A stretch of 64,000 nt of DNA from Devriesea agamarum. Its GTDB lineage: Bacteria; Actinomycetota; Actinomycetes; Actinomycetales; Dermabacteraceae. The stretch lies in the NCBI RefSeq assembly GCF_900070355.1, contig NZ_LN849456.1, forward strand, positions 2,170,001 to 2,234,000. Reading direction: 5' to 3'. This document shows positions 25,316 through 34,147 of the stretch, in pieces. The notes below the pieces were generated by a model, which saw nothing but the letters and a program-made list of their open reading frames with translations, had not been told where the DNA came from and made no database searches. Made by a program: the position numbers and the translations under genes. Positions within the stretch are counted from its first letter, which is position 1; each line of letters begins with the position of its first letter.

Positions 25316-26458
25316 ATGTCTGCCGATGTACACGCCACCACTGCCCGTTCCGCCACCACTCGTTCGTCAGAGGACCTCCTCACGACGTCCCGGTCCGCCG
25401 AGGCCCAGTCCGCCGAGGTTGACCCCGCGGGCGACCGCTTCGCTGACGACAATCGCCCCACGGATACCCGCTCAGCCAGCGCATCCGGCGCTAGCTCCTC
25501 GGGCCAGGCCTCACCCAGCTCCGTTGGAACCAGCCCCACTGGTATCAGCCCCGCCTCACCCAGCCCCGCCGGAACCGGATCGCCATTGGTCAAGCGCGGA
25601 CTCGCCGACATGCTCAAAGGTGGCGTGATTATGGACGTGGTCACTGCTGAACAGGCGCGGATCGCTGAAGACGCCGGAGCCGTTGCGGTGATGGCCCTGG
25701 AACGAGTCCCTGCCGATATCCGCGCCCAGGGCGGTGTGGCCCGCATGTCTGATCCCGACCTGATCGACGACATCATTTCGTCCGTGTCAATTCCGGTGAT
25801 GGCCAAGGCGCGCATTGGGCACTTCGTGGAAGCTCAGGTGTTGCAAGAACTCGGGGTGGATTACATTGACGAGTCGGAAGTGCTCAGCCCCGCCGACTAC
25901 TCCCACCACATCGATAAACAGGCCTTTACCGTGCCGTTCGTCTGCGGAGCGACCAACCTCGGGGAAGCACTGCGCCGGATCGCTGAAGGTGCGGCGATGA
26001 TTCGTTCCAAAGGGGAGGCCGGCACCGGAGACGTCTCCGAAGCCACCAAGCACATCCGGGTCATCCGCCAGCAGATCGCACAACTGCACGCGACGTTCAC
26101 AGCAAATCCCGACGAGCTGTACGTGGCGGCCAAAGAGCTTCAGGCCCCGTACGACCTCGTGCGCGAGGTTGCCGAGACCGGAACGCTGCCGGTCGTGCTG
26201 TTTACCGCCGGGGGCGTGGCAACACCGGCGGACGCCGCCATGATGATGCAGCTGGGCGCGGACGGAGTGTTCGTAGGCTCCGGCATCTTCAAGTCCGGGA
26301 ACCCGGCCCGGCGCGCGGAAGCTATTGTGCAGGCCACCGCCCAGTATGACTATCCGCGGGCCATTGCGGAGGCTTCGCGCGGGCTCGGCGAAGCGATGGT
26401 CGGTATCAACGTGGCGGATCTGCCCGCACCGCACCGACTGGCCGAACGCGGTTGGTGA
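25316..26458 (+). CDS. pdxS: Pyridoxal 5'-phosphate synthase subunit PdxS, with a long low-complexity N-terminal extension
   Basis: Forms PLP from ribose-5-phosphate, glyceraldehyde-3-phosphate and ammonia supplied by PdxT. The conserved barrel starts at [19 protein letters not shown] (near residue 91) and includes [31 protein letters not shown] with the catalytic lysine region, and [20 protein letters not shown] with the second active-site Lys, so the enzyme looks active. Residues 1-90 are a Ser/Ala/Thr/Pro-rich extension not found in ordinary PdxS (about 290-300 aa). A downstream start is possible, but no in-frame ATG with a better ribosome-binding site precedes the barrel. pdxT follows after 19 bp. 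Confidence 0.95.
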   Translation: MSADVHATTARSATTRSSEDLLTTSRSAEAQSAEVDPAGDRFADDNRPTDTRSASASGASSSGQASPSSVGTSPTGISPASPSPAGTGSPLVKRGLADMLKGGVIMDVVTAEQARIAEDAGAVAVMALERVPADIRAQGGVARMSDPDLIDDIISSVSIPVMAKARIGHFVEAQVLQELGVDYIDESEVLSPADYSHHIDKQAFTVPFVCGATNLGEALRRIAEGAAMIRSKGEAGTGDVSEATKHIRVIRQQIAQLHATFTANPDELYVAAKELQAPYDLVREVAETGTLPVVLFTAGGVATPADAAMMMQLGADGVFVGSGIFKSGNPARRAEAIVQATAQYDYPRAIAEASRGLGEAMVGINVADLPAPHRLAERGW

Positions 26459-26477
26459 TAGCGGCAAGGATACGAAC

Positions 26478-27386
26478 GTGTCGTTCAGTAAATACCGCGC
26501 CCCGAGTTGCGCCCACTCCTCCCATCCGGTGACCCCTCGTATCGGCATTCTCGCCCTCCAGGGTGGAGTGGCCGAGCATGCCCGGATGATGGAGTGGCTC
26601 GGTGCCGAGGTGGTTTTGGTGCGCAAAGCCGAGCACATTGTGTGGGACCCGCGTCGCCTTGCCGGAACCGCGTCTCAGGGTGGGAGCGCATCCCACGATA
26701 AGAGTTCACCTCGTGAGGGCGTGGTCCCGCCGGAGGATGAACCCCCGCTGGAGGATGAACCCCCGCAGGTTGATGTCTCCCAGCAGATTGATGTCTCCCC
26801 GCACCTTGGTGGACACGTACCCGGTCCTGGCATCGCCGCGATCAAAGGCCCCCCGCCTCTGGACGGGCTCATTCTGCCGGGTGGGGAATCCTCGACCATC
26901 GACCGGCTGCTGCGTCGATTCCAGATGGCGCAGCCGCTGGCAGAGGCTATCCGCGCGGGCCTGCCGACACTGGCCACCTGCGCTGGTTTAATCCTGCTTG
27001 CGCGGGAGGTGATCGATCCGGCTCCTGGACAGAAGAGCCTCGCGGTGCTGGATATCTCGGTGCGGCGCAATGCGTTTGGGCGACAAGTTGATTCGGCGGA
27101 CGAAATAGTGCACACCGCGTATGGTCCGGTGGCGGCGGCTTTTATTCGAGCGCCTGCGGTGGAACGGGTCGGGCCGGGCATCAACGTGATTGCCCGCCGG
27201 GATCACGCTGATGGCAGCGACCGCCTGGAGTCCTGCAGCCGGGTCCAGCCGCACTCCCAACCCCTCACCCAGGGACCGATTGTCGGCGTTGACACGGCGA
27301 CGGTCATCGGAGTGTCGTTCCATCCTGAGCTCACCGGAGACGACACCGTGCACCGCGAACTATTGCGGCGGGCCACAGGGCACTGA
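26478..27386 (+). CDS. pdxT: Pyridoxal 5'-phosphate synthase glutaminase subunit PdxT with internal insertions
   Basis: Class-I glutamine amidotransferase that feeds ammonia to PdxS. The N-terminus RIGILALQGGVAEHARMM, the LILPGGESSTI loop, the nucleophile in LATCAGLILLA and the His-Glu pair in SFHPELTGD are all present. The GTG at 26478 is chosen because AAGGA stands 7 bp upstream and it follows the pdxS stop by 19 bp; the frame remains open upstream inside pdxS. At 302 aa it is about 100 longer than normal, owing to a Pro/Glu/Asp-rich insertion between the first strand-helix unit and the GGES loop (about residues 55-125) and a smaller one before SFHPE. Confidence 0.93.
   Translation: MSFSKYRAPSCAHSSHPVTPRIGILALQGGVAEHARMMEWLGAEVVLVRKAEHIVWDPRRLAGTASQGGSASHDKSSPREGVVPPEDEPPLEDEPPQVDVSQQIDVSPHLGGHVPGPGIAAIKGPPPLDGLILPGGESSTIDRLLRRFQMAQPLAEAIRAGLPTLATCAGLILLAREVIDPAPGQKSLAVLDISVRRNAFGRQVDSADEIVHTAYGPVAAAFIRAPAVERVGPGINVIARRDHADGSDRLESCSRVQPHSQPLTQGPIVGVDTATVIGVSFHPELTGDDTVHRELLRRATGH
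26732..26803 (+). repeat. 18-bp tandem repeat inside pdxT
   Basis: Four 18-bp units in register: two nearly identical GGAGGATGAACCCCCGCT types, then two diverged ones beginning GGTTGATGTC and GATTGATGTC. They encode the acidic, proline-rich insertion. Confidence 0.92.
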
Positions 27387-27420
27387 CACCGACGCTGTAA
27401 GCAGTCGATCCCGTACTAAT

Positions 27421-27466
27421 CGGGGCTGTTGCGTCAAGGGAATTTTGTCCTCGCGCAGCAGCCCCG
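27421..27466 (+). terminator. Terminator-like hairpin after pdxT
   Basis: CGGGGCTGTTGCG at 27421-27433 pairs with CGCAGCAGCCCCG at 27454-27466 (13 bp, one G-U) around a 20-nt loop, 35 bp after the pdxT stop. There is no T-tract. Confidence 0.6.
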
Positions 27467-27574
27467 CGTCGGTCAACGCCCTACCCCCAATGCCCATTCT
27501 GATCCAGATTATGCTTGTGATCAGCGCTGATGTGAGCCAATATCCATAGCGTCGAGGGGGAACCGCCCTCTGCG

Positions 27575-27618
27575 CGTCACCTTCTGTTCATCTTTTGTTC
27601 CCACCGTATTCATCCGCG
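27575..27618 (+). promoter_or_regulatory. PHO box (PhoP-type 11-nt direct repeats) upstream of ugpA
   Basis: Four consecutive 11-nt units stand in register: CGTCACCTTCT, GTTCATCTTTT, GTTCCCACCGT and ATTCATCCGCG. Actinobacterial PhoP binds such direct repeats with a GTTCACC-like heptad followed by four loose bases. The array ends 19 bp before the ugpA start, so phosphate-starvation control of this transporter is likely. Confidence 0.7.
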
Positions 27619-27637
27619 ATCCCTAATGTCCTAGAAC

Positions 27638-28651
27638 GTGAGCTCGACCGCACCGCCTCCGACGCCGCAGGTTTCCGCTTGTCACAACACAGGTGCGGTG
27701 CCACTCACCGACACATCCCGCGATGCTGCATCCCTCGCAGACGAACCTGGCGTTGCGGGGGCACATCCCGCTAGACGCCGCCGACTTCGCACCTGGCTAC
27801 TGTTTGCCGGACTCATCGCCCCCAACCTGATTCTGCTCGGCGTTTTCACCTACCGGCCCCTGCTGGACGATATCCGCCTCTCGTTCTTCGACTGGAATAT
27901 TTCGTCCCCGACGTCAACCTTTGTCGGGCTACAGAACTACATTGAGTGGTTCGCACGCGACGACACCTGGCAGATCGTCCTGAATACCGTGGTGTTCACC
28001 ATTGCCGCTGTGGTCGGCTGCATGCTGCTCGGGCTGGGCCTGGCTCTGCTGCTGGACCAAAAGCTCTTCGGACGCAATGCTGTGCGTTCAGCGATCTTCG
28101 CGCCGTTCGTGTTGTCGGGTGCCGCCGTTGGTTTGGCCTTCCAGTTCGTCTTTGACCCCACATTCGGCATGATCCGCGATCTCGCCGGACGCATTGGACT
28201 GGGCGTGCCCAACTTTTACGAAGATCCCACCTGGGCCATGGTCATGCTGACGTTGACCTACATCTGGAAGAACGTGGGGTACAGCTTCGTGATCTACCTG
28301 GCCGCGCTGCAAGGGTTGCGCCAAGATCTGTACGAAGCAGCGGCTATCGACTCGGCATCGAGATGGACCACATTCCGTCGGATCACCCTGCCGCAGCTGC
28401 GCCCGACCACCTTCTTCCTCTCGATCACCGTGATGCTGAACTCTCTGCAGGTCTTCGACATCATCAACGTGCAGACCCGCGGCGGTCCCCAAAACACCGG
28501 CACCACCACCATGATTTACCAGGTGTATGTGGAAACCTTCGTGAACCAGCGCGCGGGATACGGGGCGACCGTCGCCACGATCATGTTCGTGGTGCTGCTC
28601 ATCATCACCCTGATTCAAGTGCGCATGATGGATAAGGACGGAGCCCGATGA
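27638..28651 (+). CDS. ugpA: Glycerol-3-phosphate (UgpA-type) ABC transporter permease
   Basis: A 337-aa inner-membrane permease of the carbohydrate CUT1 family, with six core helices and the EAA loop YEAAAIDSASRWTTFRRITLPQLRP that contacts the ATPase. The first 50 residues are a Ser/Thr/Ala/Pro-rich leader ending in basic ARRRRLRTW. The GTG at 27638 has no Shine-Dalgarno. The gene overlaps ugpE by 4 bp (ATGA). Assignment to glycerol-3-phosphate uptake rests on the ugpA-E-B-C order and the PHO box; another phosphorylated or sugar substrate remains possible. Confidence 0.85.
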   Translation: MSSTAPPPTPQVSACHNTGAVPLTDTSRDAASLADEPGVAGAHPARRRRLRTWLLFAGLIAPNLILLGVFTYRPLLDDIRLSFFDWNISSPTSTFVGLQNYIEWFARDDTWQIVLNTVVFTIAAVVGCMLLGLGLALLLDQKLFGRNAVRSAIFAPFVLSGAAVGLAFQFVFDPTFGMIRDLAGRIGLGVPNFYEDPTWAMVMLTLTYIWKNVGYSFVIYLAALQGLRQDLYEAAAIDSASRWTTFRRITLPQLRPTTFFLSITVMLNSLQVFDIINVQTRGGPQNTGTTTMIYQVYVETFVNQRAGYGATVATIMFVVLLIITLIQVRMMDKDGAR

Positions 28652-29496
28652 ATACTGCCGCAGGCCAGGGTTCCCTAGCGCGCAAGCTCCTCGGATACGG
28701 GGGGATGGCGGTAGTGCTGCTCATCATTGGGGTGCCGCTGCTATGGGTGCTCATCGCGAGTGTGAAGACCCCGCCGGATGTGCACACGGTGCCCGCCACC
28801 TGGATTCCCCGCCCCGTCACGGGTGAGAACTACCAGTATCTAATGGAGCAGATTCCGTTCCTGACCTACCTGCGTAACTCGTTCATCATTGCGGGCACGC
28901 TAACCGTCGTGAAGGTGCTACTCGGCGTCATGAGCGCATTCGCGCTGGTATTCTCCGACGTTTCGCGCAAGCTCCGCAATATTTTGTTCGTGGTGATTGT
29001 CGCCGCGCTGCTGATCCCTAATCAGATCACCGTGATTTCCAACTATGCGTTGGCATCACAGCTCGGGTGGCGCAATACCTTCGTCGGAATTATCGTTCCG
29101 CTCGCAGGCGTCGCATTTGGCACTTTCCTCATGCGCAATCATTTTTTGAGCCTGCCCAGTGAAGTGATCGAAGCAGCCCGGATGGACGCTGCCAGTCCGA
29201 TGACTTTGCTGCTTAGGGTTGTGCTTCCGATGAGCTGGCCCACTCTGGTGGCTTTTGTTCTGATCACCCTGGTCAACGAGTGGAATGAATACCTCTGGCC
29301 GTTCCTCATGTCCGACCAGGCCAATACGGCCCCTCTTCCCATCGGCTTGACCCTGTTGCAAAACAATGAGGGTGCCTCGAACTGGGGACCGATTATGGCG
29401 GGAACTCTGCTAACGATGCTGCCGGTTCTCATCGTGTTCTTGATCCTGCAAAAACCCATGATCAAGGGCCTCACCTCCGGAGCGGTGAAGGGATGA
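28648..29496 (+). CDS. ugpE: Glycerol-3-phosphate (UgpE-type) ABC transporter permease
   Basis: The second permease subunit, 282 aa, with six membrane helices and the EAA loop EAARMDAASPMTLLLRVVLPMSWP. The EWNEYLWPFLM stretch is typical of UgpE/MalG-type subunits. Its ATG lies within the 4-bp overlap with ugpA, so the two are co-translated. Confidence 0.87.
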   Translation: MNTAAGQGSLARKLLGYGGMAVVLLIIGVPLLWVLIASVKTPPDVHTVPATWIPRPVTGENYQYLMEQIPFLTYLRNSFIIAGTLTVVKVLLGVMSAFALVFSDVSRKLRNILFVVIVAALLIPNQITVISNYALASQLGWRNTFVGIIVPLAGVAFGTFLMRNHFLSLPSEVIEAARMDAASPMTLLLRVVLPMSWPTLVAFVLITLVNEWNEYLWPFLMSDQANTAPLPIGLTLLQNNEGASNWGPIMAGTLLTMLPVLIVFLILQKPMIKGLTSGAVKG

Positions 29497-29602
29497 CTGT
29501 CGCCGCCCCCAGTTTGCGCCCGCGGAATATACCCCTGAATGTTCCACTGTTGTTCCTCCTGCATTCCCCGCTCATCCACCGTCACTAGTTCTGAGGAGCC
29601 TC

Positions 29603-30898
29603 ATGGCTACATATACTCGCCGCGGTCTGTTTGGCCTCGGGTTCGCCGCCAGTTCCGTTGCGCTCGCCGGCTGTGCCGGGATGGGTGGCGGATCCCAGCA
29701 GTCTGGCGATGCCAATAACTTGCAGTTTTGGTCCAACCATCCGGGCAGTTCCAAATCTGTTGAACAGGAACTCATTAAGGGGTTCGAGCAGGCCAGCCAG
29801 GGCGTGAAGATCACACTGGTGGATGGCGGCAAGGATTACGAGGAAGTCGCCCAGAAATTCAATGCCGCGCTGTCGGGCGGAGACTTGCCCGACATTGTGG
29901 TGGTCTCCGATGTCACCTGGTTCAATTTCGCACTCAATAAGCAGCTGGCTCCGATTGATGATCTCGCGCAGAAAGCGGGTCTGGACCTGTCGGACTATGT
30001 GAAGCCGCTGTATGCCGACTACCAGCTCGAGGGCAAGCACTATGCGCTGCCGTACTCCCGCTCGACGCCGCTGTTTTATTACAACAAGACCATGTGGAAG
30101 GCTGCGGGCCTGCCGGATAAGGGGCCTGAATCGTGGGACCAGCTGCGCGAATGGTCTGATGCGCTGCGTTCAAAAGCTGGCGCGAAATTGGCTTGCGCCA
30201 TGGCCAATGGAGCCAATTACCTCGACTGGACCTTCCAGGGACTCGCGTGGTCTATGGACGGAGCCTATTCCAAAGATTTCACGGCAACCTTCACCGACCC
30301 GAACACGGTAAAAGCCGCAACCTTCGTGCAGGAATTCAAAAAGTCGGGACTGTTTGACGTCTCCCCAGACCCTGCTCCGGTGTTCTCCTCGGGGCAGGCC
30401 GCTTGCATTGTGGAATCCACCGGATCGTTACAAGCGATCTTGAAGGGATCAGCAGGAAAGTTCGAGGTGGGTACCGCGTTCTTGCCGGGTCCGAAGGGTC
30501 GCAGCTGCCCGACGGGTGGCGCGGGATTGGCTATTCCCGCGGGTATTTCCGAAGAGCGCAAGATCAATGCGCTCAAAGCAATCGGTTTCCTCACCAACAC
30601 CGACTCCACTGCCACGTTTGCGGAGGCCACCGGGTATATGCCGGTCCGCACCTCCGCGTTGCAGACGCAGAAAATCAAGGACTACCTAGCGAAGGTTCCG
30701 CAGGCGAAAACCGCGCTGGATCAGTTGGAATACACCAAGCCTCAGGATGCGGCACGAGTGTTTGTTGCTGGCGGTGGCAAGCAGATCGGTGGCGCGCTGG
30801 ACAAGATCGTCCAAGGCCAGAGTGTGCCCACGGTTCTCGGTGATCTCCAGGCGTGGATGAAGCCCAAGCTGGATGATCTCGCCAAGAAAGTGAAGTGA
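29603..30898 (+). CDS. ugpB: Glycerol-3-phosphate ABC transporter substrate-binding lipoprotein (UgpB type)
   Basis: A 431-aa extracytoplasmic binding protein. The signal has a twin-arginine-like TRRGLFGLG and a lipobox ALAGC with Cys 24. The fold matches the UgpB/MalE class: LQFWSNHPGSSKSVEQELIKGFEQ at the start and YSRSTPLFYYNKTMWKAAGL in the middle, the latter close to UgpB proteins. GAGGAG precedes the ATG. A strong hairpin follows the gene, before ugpC. Confidence 0.88.
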   Translation: MATYTRRGLFGLGFAASSVALAGCAGMGGGSQQSGDANNLQFWSNHPGSSKSVEQELIKGFEQASQGVKITLVDGGKDYEEVAQKFNAALSGGDLPDIVVVSDVTWFNFALNKQLAPIDDLAQKAGLDLSDYVKPLYADYQLEGKHYALPYSRSTPLFYYNKTMWKAAGLPDKGPESWDQLREWSDALRSKAGAKLACAMANGANYLDWTFQGLAWSMDGAYSKDFTATFTDPNTVKAATFVQEFKKSGLFDVSPDPAPVFSSGQAACIVESTGSLQAILKGSAGKFEVGTAFLPGPKGRSCPTGGAGLAIPAGISEERKINALKAIGFLTNTDSTATFAEATGYMPVRTSALQTQKIKDYLAKVPQAKTALDQLEYTKPQDAARVFVAGGGKQIGGALDKIVQGQSVPTVLGDLQAWMKPKLDDLAKKVK

Positions 30899-30903
30899 GC
30901 GTG

Positions 30904-30939
30904 GCCCTAGTCGGCGCGCATTGCTGGGCCGACTAGGGC
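30904..30939 (+). terminator. Intra-operon hairpin between ugpB and ugpC
   Basis: GCCCTAGTCGGC (30904-30915) pairs perfectly with GCCGACTAGGGC (30928-30939), a 12-bp stem with a 12-nt loop starting 5 bp after the ugpB stop. The T-tract is weak (TTATAG), so it may partly terminate or protect the upstream mRNA, favouring more binding protein than ATPase. Confidence 0.75.
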
Positions 30940-31000
30940 TTATAGACCCCTAGATTTGACCGGCTCGGTCTTGTACCGAGTCACGTAAGAATGGAGCATC

Positions 31001-32089
31001 ATGGCACGAGTGCGGTATGACCGCGCGACGCTTACCTATCCGGGTAGCGACACTCCCGCTGTTGACGCCCTCGATCTTGAGATCGACGACGGTGAGTTTT
31101 TGGTTCTGGTCGGCCCGTCGGGCTGTGGGAAATCCACGTCATTGCGCATGCTGGCGGGGCTGGAAAAAACCACGTCGGGAAAGATCTTGATCGGGGATCG
31201 TGATGTCAGCGGCGTGTCTCCGAAGGATCGCGATGTGGCAATGGTGTTTCAAAGCTATGCGCTGTATCCGAACATGACCGTTCGCGAAAATATGGGGTTT
31301 GCTCTGCGCAATGTGAAAACCCCGAAGGATGAGATTAAGCGCCGGGTGGACGAAGCAGCGCGCATTCTGCATCTGGATACTCTGCTCGACCGTAAACCGA
31401 AGGCATTGTCTGGTGGGCAGCGTCAGCGGGTGGCGATGGGTAGGGCCATTGTGCGGCGTCCGGCCGTGTTTTGTATGGATGAGCCGCTGTCGAATCTCGA
31501 CGCGAAGCTGCGGGTGTCCACGCGTGGTGAAATCGCGGAACTGCAGCGGCGTTTGGGTGTGACCACTCTGTATGTCACCCATGACCAGGTTGAGGCCATG
31601 ACTATGGGGCATCGGGTGGCTGTGCTGTCTGACGGCAAGCTGCAGCAGGTGGCGACGCCGCGAGATATCTACGCTCAGCCAGCCAATCTTTTCGTGGCGA
31701 CCTTTATGGGCTCACCGGCGATGAACTTGTTCACTGGTCCGATTCGTGAAGGCCGTCTCGCTGTGACCGATACACTCGCTTTGGCGGCTCCGCTGGATGC
31801 CGGAGGAGAAGCTGTTGCGGGTATTCGCTCGGAGGAGTGGGAGCTGTGTGGCCCTGACACCGATGCGGCGTTGCGCTTGCGGGTGAGTCAGGTTGAAGCC
31901 CTCGGCTCGGAGTCTTTCGCGTACTGTCAGCCCCTTGAACTGGCCGCGGGCGTGAGCACAACGGCTCCGCTGGTGTCGGTGCGACTGGATCGCAAGGTCT
32001 CTGCCCATCCCGGGGATGAGCTGGCAGTGCGTCCGATTCTCGAAGATGTTCGCTGGTTCGATTCTGCCAGTGGGCTTGCCCTCTCCTGA
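31001..32089 (+). CDS. ugpC: ABC transporter ATP-binding protein (UgpC/MalK type)
   Basis: The 362-aa ATPase that powers the UgpABE importer. Walker A GPSGCGKST is at residues 38-46; SYALYPNMTVRENM, LSGGQRQRVAMGRAI and MDEPLSNLDAKLR follow, all typical of the MalK/UgpC group. The regulatory OB-like C-terminal domain (from about 240) is present. The gene is 102 bp behind ugpB, after a hairpin. Confidence 0.92.
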   Translation: MARVRYDRATLTYPGSDTPAVDALDLEIDDGEFLVLVGPSGCGKSTSLRMLAGLEKTTSGKILIGDRDVSGVSPKDRDVAMVFQSYALYPNMTVRENMGFALRNVKTPKDEIKRRVDEAARILHLDTLLDRKPKALSGGQRQRVAMGRAIVRRPAVFCMDEPLSNLDAKLRVSTRGEIAELQRRLGVTTLYVTHDQVEAMTMGHRVAVLSDGKLQQVATPRDIYAQPANLFVATFMGSPAMNLFTGPIREGRLAVTDTLALAAPLDAGGEAVAGIRSEEWELCGPDTDAALRLRVSQVEALGSESFAYCQPLELAAGVSTTAPLVSVRLDRKVSAHPGDELAVRPILEDVRWFDSASGLALS

Positions 32090-32130
32090 GCTGGTCATGG
32101 CTGTTAAGCCACTGGTCGTACCCTGAAGAG

Positions 32131-33159
32131 ATGGGTCGCATCACCGCTAGCAGAAAAATTACGTCCGTCCGCGTACGCGATGGACGCCTTTTCCACTCCG
32201 AAAAACCCGACCATGTGGCCGTGGAGGAACCCTTAGACCTTCGCCTCAATGGTGAACCGCTCAGTCTGACTATGCGCACCCCCGGTCACGATGTTGAGTT
32301 GGCACATGGGTTTTTACACGCTGAGGGGCTGATCGCATCGCGGCAGGATGTGATTGAAGCCCGTTACTGCGATGGTGCCGTGGTGGCTGGTGAGGACGGG
32401 CTCGAACGCAACACCTATAACGTCCTCGATATCTCGACCCATCGTCGGGACCTTCTGGATGGACGCGATCAGCGTCGCTTTGCTATGAACTCATCGTGCG
32501 GGGTCTGCGGATCCACCAGTATTGATGCGGTCGTGACGGAGGGGCGCTACCGGGTATCGGCTGATGCAAGCTGTCCGGCACCTATGCGGATCACCCCTGA
32601 TGCGGTGCTTAGCGCGGTTCGCCATCTCAGTGACGGACAAAGTGTTTTTCAACGGACTGGGGGAGTGCATGCGGCGGGAATCGCTGCTCCGACCGGTGAC
32701 ATGTTGGTGGTGCGCGAGGACGTCGGGCGGCACAATGCGGTGGATAAAGTGATTGGGTGGGCGTTACAGCGGGATTTGCTGCCGCTTGCGGGAATGATGC
32801 TTGTGGTGTCCTCGCGGGCAAGTTTTGAGATTGTTCAAAAGGCTTACATGGCGGGAGTGCCCATGGTGGTGTGTGCGTCGGCGCCCAGTTCTCTGGCGCT
32901 GGCAACCGCAGAGCGGGTTGGGATGACGATCTGTGGTTTCACTCGGGCTGCTCAACCTGAGGGGCTATCCGCCTCGGTTCGGGGTCAAGGTGCGTTAGGG
33001 CGGGTCAAAGGTGCAGTAGGGCGGGGTCAGGCAGCGAAAGCGCGCAGTCACGGTGTCCCGGAATTGGCTGAGACGGATGGGCGCTTCAACCTGTATACCG
33101 GCGCGGATCGCCTTGATTTGTCGGCTAGCGAGTCGGCACCGCGGCCGAGCATAAAATAG
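32131..33159 (+). CDS. fdhD: Formate dehydrogenase accessory sulfurtransferase FdhD, with insertion
   Basis: Transfers sulfur to the bis-MGD molybdenum cofactor of formate dehydrogenase-type enzymes. The CxxC in SSCGVCG (Cys 123 and 126) is the sulfur relay, and VREDVGRHNAVDKVIG and VVSSRASFEIVQKAYMAGVP are diagnostic. At 342 aa it is about 45 longer than usual because a Gly/Arg/Ala-rich segment (about 32953-33081, with a 20/21-bp duplication at 32982-33022) splits GFTRA from the C-terminal GRFNLYTG. Its likely client is the YdeP-type oxidoreductase at 17438-19756. Confidence 0.94.
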   Translation: MGRITASRKITSVRVRDGRLFHSEKPDHVAVEEPLDLRLNGEPLSLTMRTPGHDVELAHGFLHAEGLIASRQDVIEARYCDGAVVAGEDGLERNTYNVLDISTHRRDLLDGRDQRRFAMNSSCGVCGSTSIDAVVTEGRYRVSADASCPAPMRITPDAVLSAVRHLSDGQSVFQRTGGVHAAGIAAPTGDMLVVREDVGRHNAVDKVIGWALQRDLLPLAGMMLVVSSRASFEIVQKAYMAGVPMVVCASAPSSLALATAERVGMTICGFTRAAQPEGLSASVRGQGALGRVKGAVGRGQAAKARSHGVPELAETDGRFNLYTGADRLDLSASESAPRPSIK

Positions 33160-33439
33160 AAAACCCTAACGTTTCTATATTGTGGGCTCGCAAGGAGTTC
33201 GCTACAATTTCCATATTAAGCAACGATCTACTTGCCTTATTGGCTTAACTATATTGATTCCCGATATCGGCTAGATGATATAGCCTGCGCCAAGTCGTGA
33301 CTTTCGTCCCTTGTTTCATCGTTATTCTCTCGGAATACTGGATTGCAGCGTTTGACGAAACGTATCGCGGGACGGCCTTAATGACGCTGTCAAAGGCATG
33401 GTTCCCGATCATGGCTGATCGATGCGAAAGGAACGATCG

Positions 33440-34147
33440 TTGCATATCGCTGAAGGTTTTTTGCCTCCGGAGCATTGTGTGTTCTGGGGAGTTGCGTCCG
33501 CGCCTTTTGTAATCCACGGCGCCTACTCAGTGGTGAAAATTGTTAAGAATAAGCCGGAAACAAAACTTCTTCTCGGTGCGGCTGGGGCTTTTACATTCGT
33601 GCTTTCCGCAATCAAGCTTCCGTCGGTGACCGGTTCTTCATCCCACCCCACCGGAACGGGAGCCGGGGCTGTTTTATTTAAACCTCCTGTCATGGCATTC
33701 CTCGGTGCCATCGTGCTACTTTTCCAGGCGCTTCTTCTCGCGCACGGAGGCATCACTACGCTCGGTGCCAACATTATGTCGATGGCCATTGTGGGCCCAT
33801 GGTGCGGTTATGCCTTTTATCGGCTGACCCTCATGCTGGGTGGTCCACAGATGGTGGGGATCTTCCTCGCCATGTTCTTTGCTGACCTGTCGACCTACTG
33901 TGTCACCTCGGTACAGCTGGCGGCTGCGTGGCCTGATCCCGCAACAGGTTTCCTGGGCTCGGTTGAGAAATTCCTCGGTATTTTTGCTATCACTCAAATT
34001 CCGCTGGCGGCAGCCGAGGGAGTCCTCGGTGTCTTGCTATTCCGCTATCTCGGCAAGATCGCTGGCAAGGAGCTGAAGATTCTCAACTTCTGGAACGATA
34101 AGAACAGCAAGAAAGCTAAGAGCGTGGAGGAGCTCGGCCATGTCTGA
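33440..34147 (+). CDS. cbiM: Cobalt ECF/ABC transporter S-component CbiM
   Basis: Metal-binding membrane subunit of a Co2+ importer. The frame is open from 33422, but the TTG at 33440 is the likely start: it follows AAAGGA with 7 bp spacing and yields an N-terminus Met-His-Ile-Ala-Glu-Gly-Phe-Leu-Pro. CbiM/NikM proteins need that His at position 2 to form the N-terminal metal site. The SSSHPTGTGAGAVLF motif supplies the other metal ligands. The 235-aa length is normal. The 260-bp upstream spacer is AT-rich, and I see no cobalamin riboswitch in it. cbiN overlaps the end by 8 bp. Confidence 0.93.
   Translation: MHIAEGFLPPEHCVFWGVASAPFVIHGAYSVVKIVKNKPETKLLLGAAGAFTFVLSAIKLPSVTGSSSHPTGTGAGAVLFKPPVMAFLGAIVLLFQALLLAHGGITTLGANIMSMAIVGPWCGYAFYRLTLMLGGPQMVGIFLAMFFADLSTYCVTSVQLAAAWPDPATGFLGSVEKFLGIFAITQIPLAAAEGVLGVLLFRYLGKIAGKELKILNFWNDKNSKKAKSVEELGHV

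Noticed and set aside
33160-33439. Cobalamin riboswitch before cbiMNQO
   Set aside because: I could not find a convincing B12-box-like core or the expected helices. A covariance-model search (Rfam cobalamin) would settle it.
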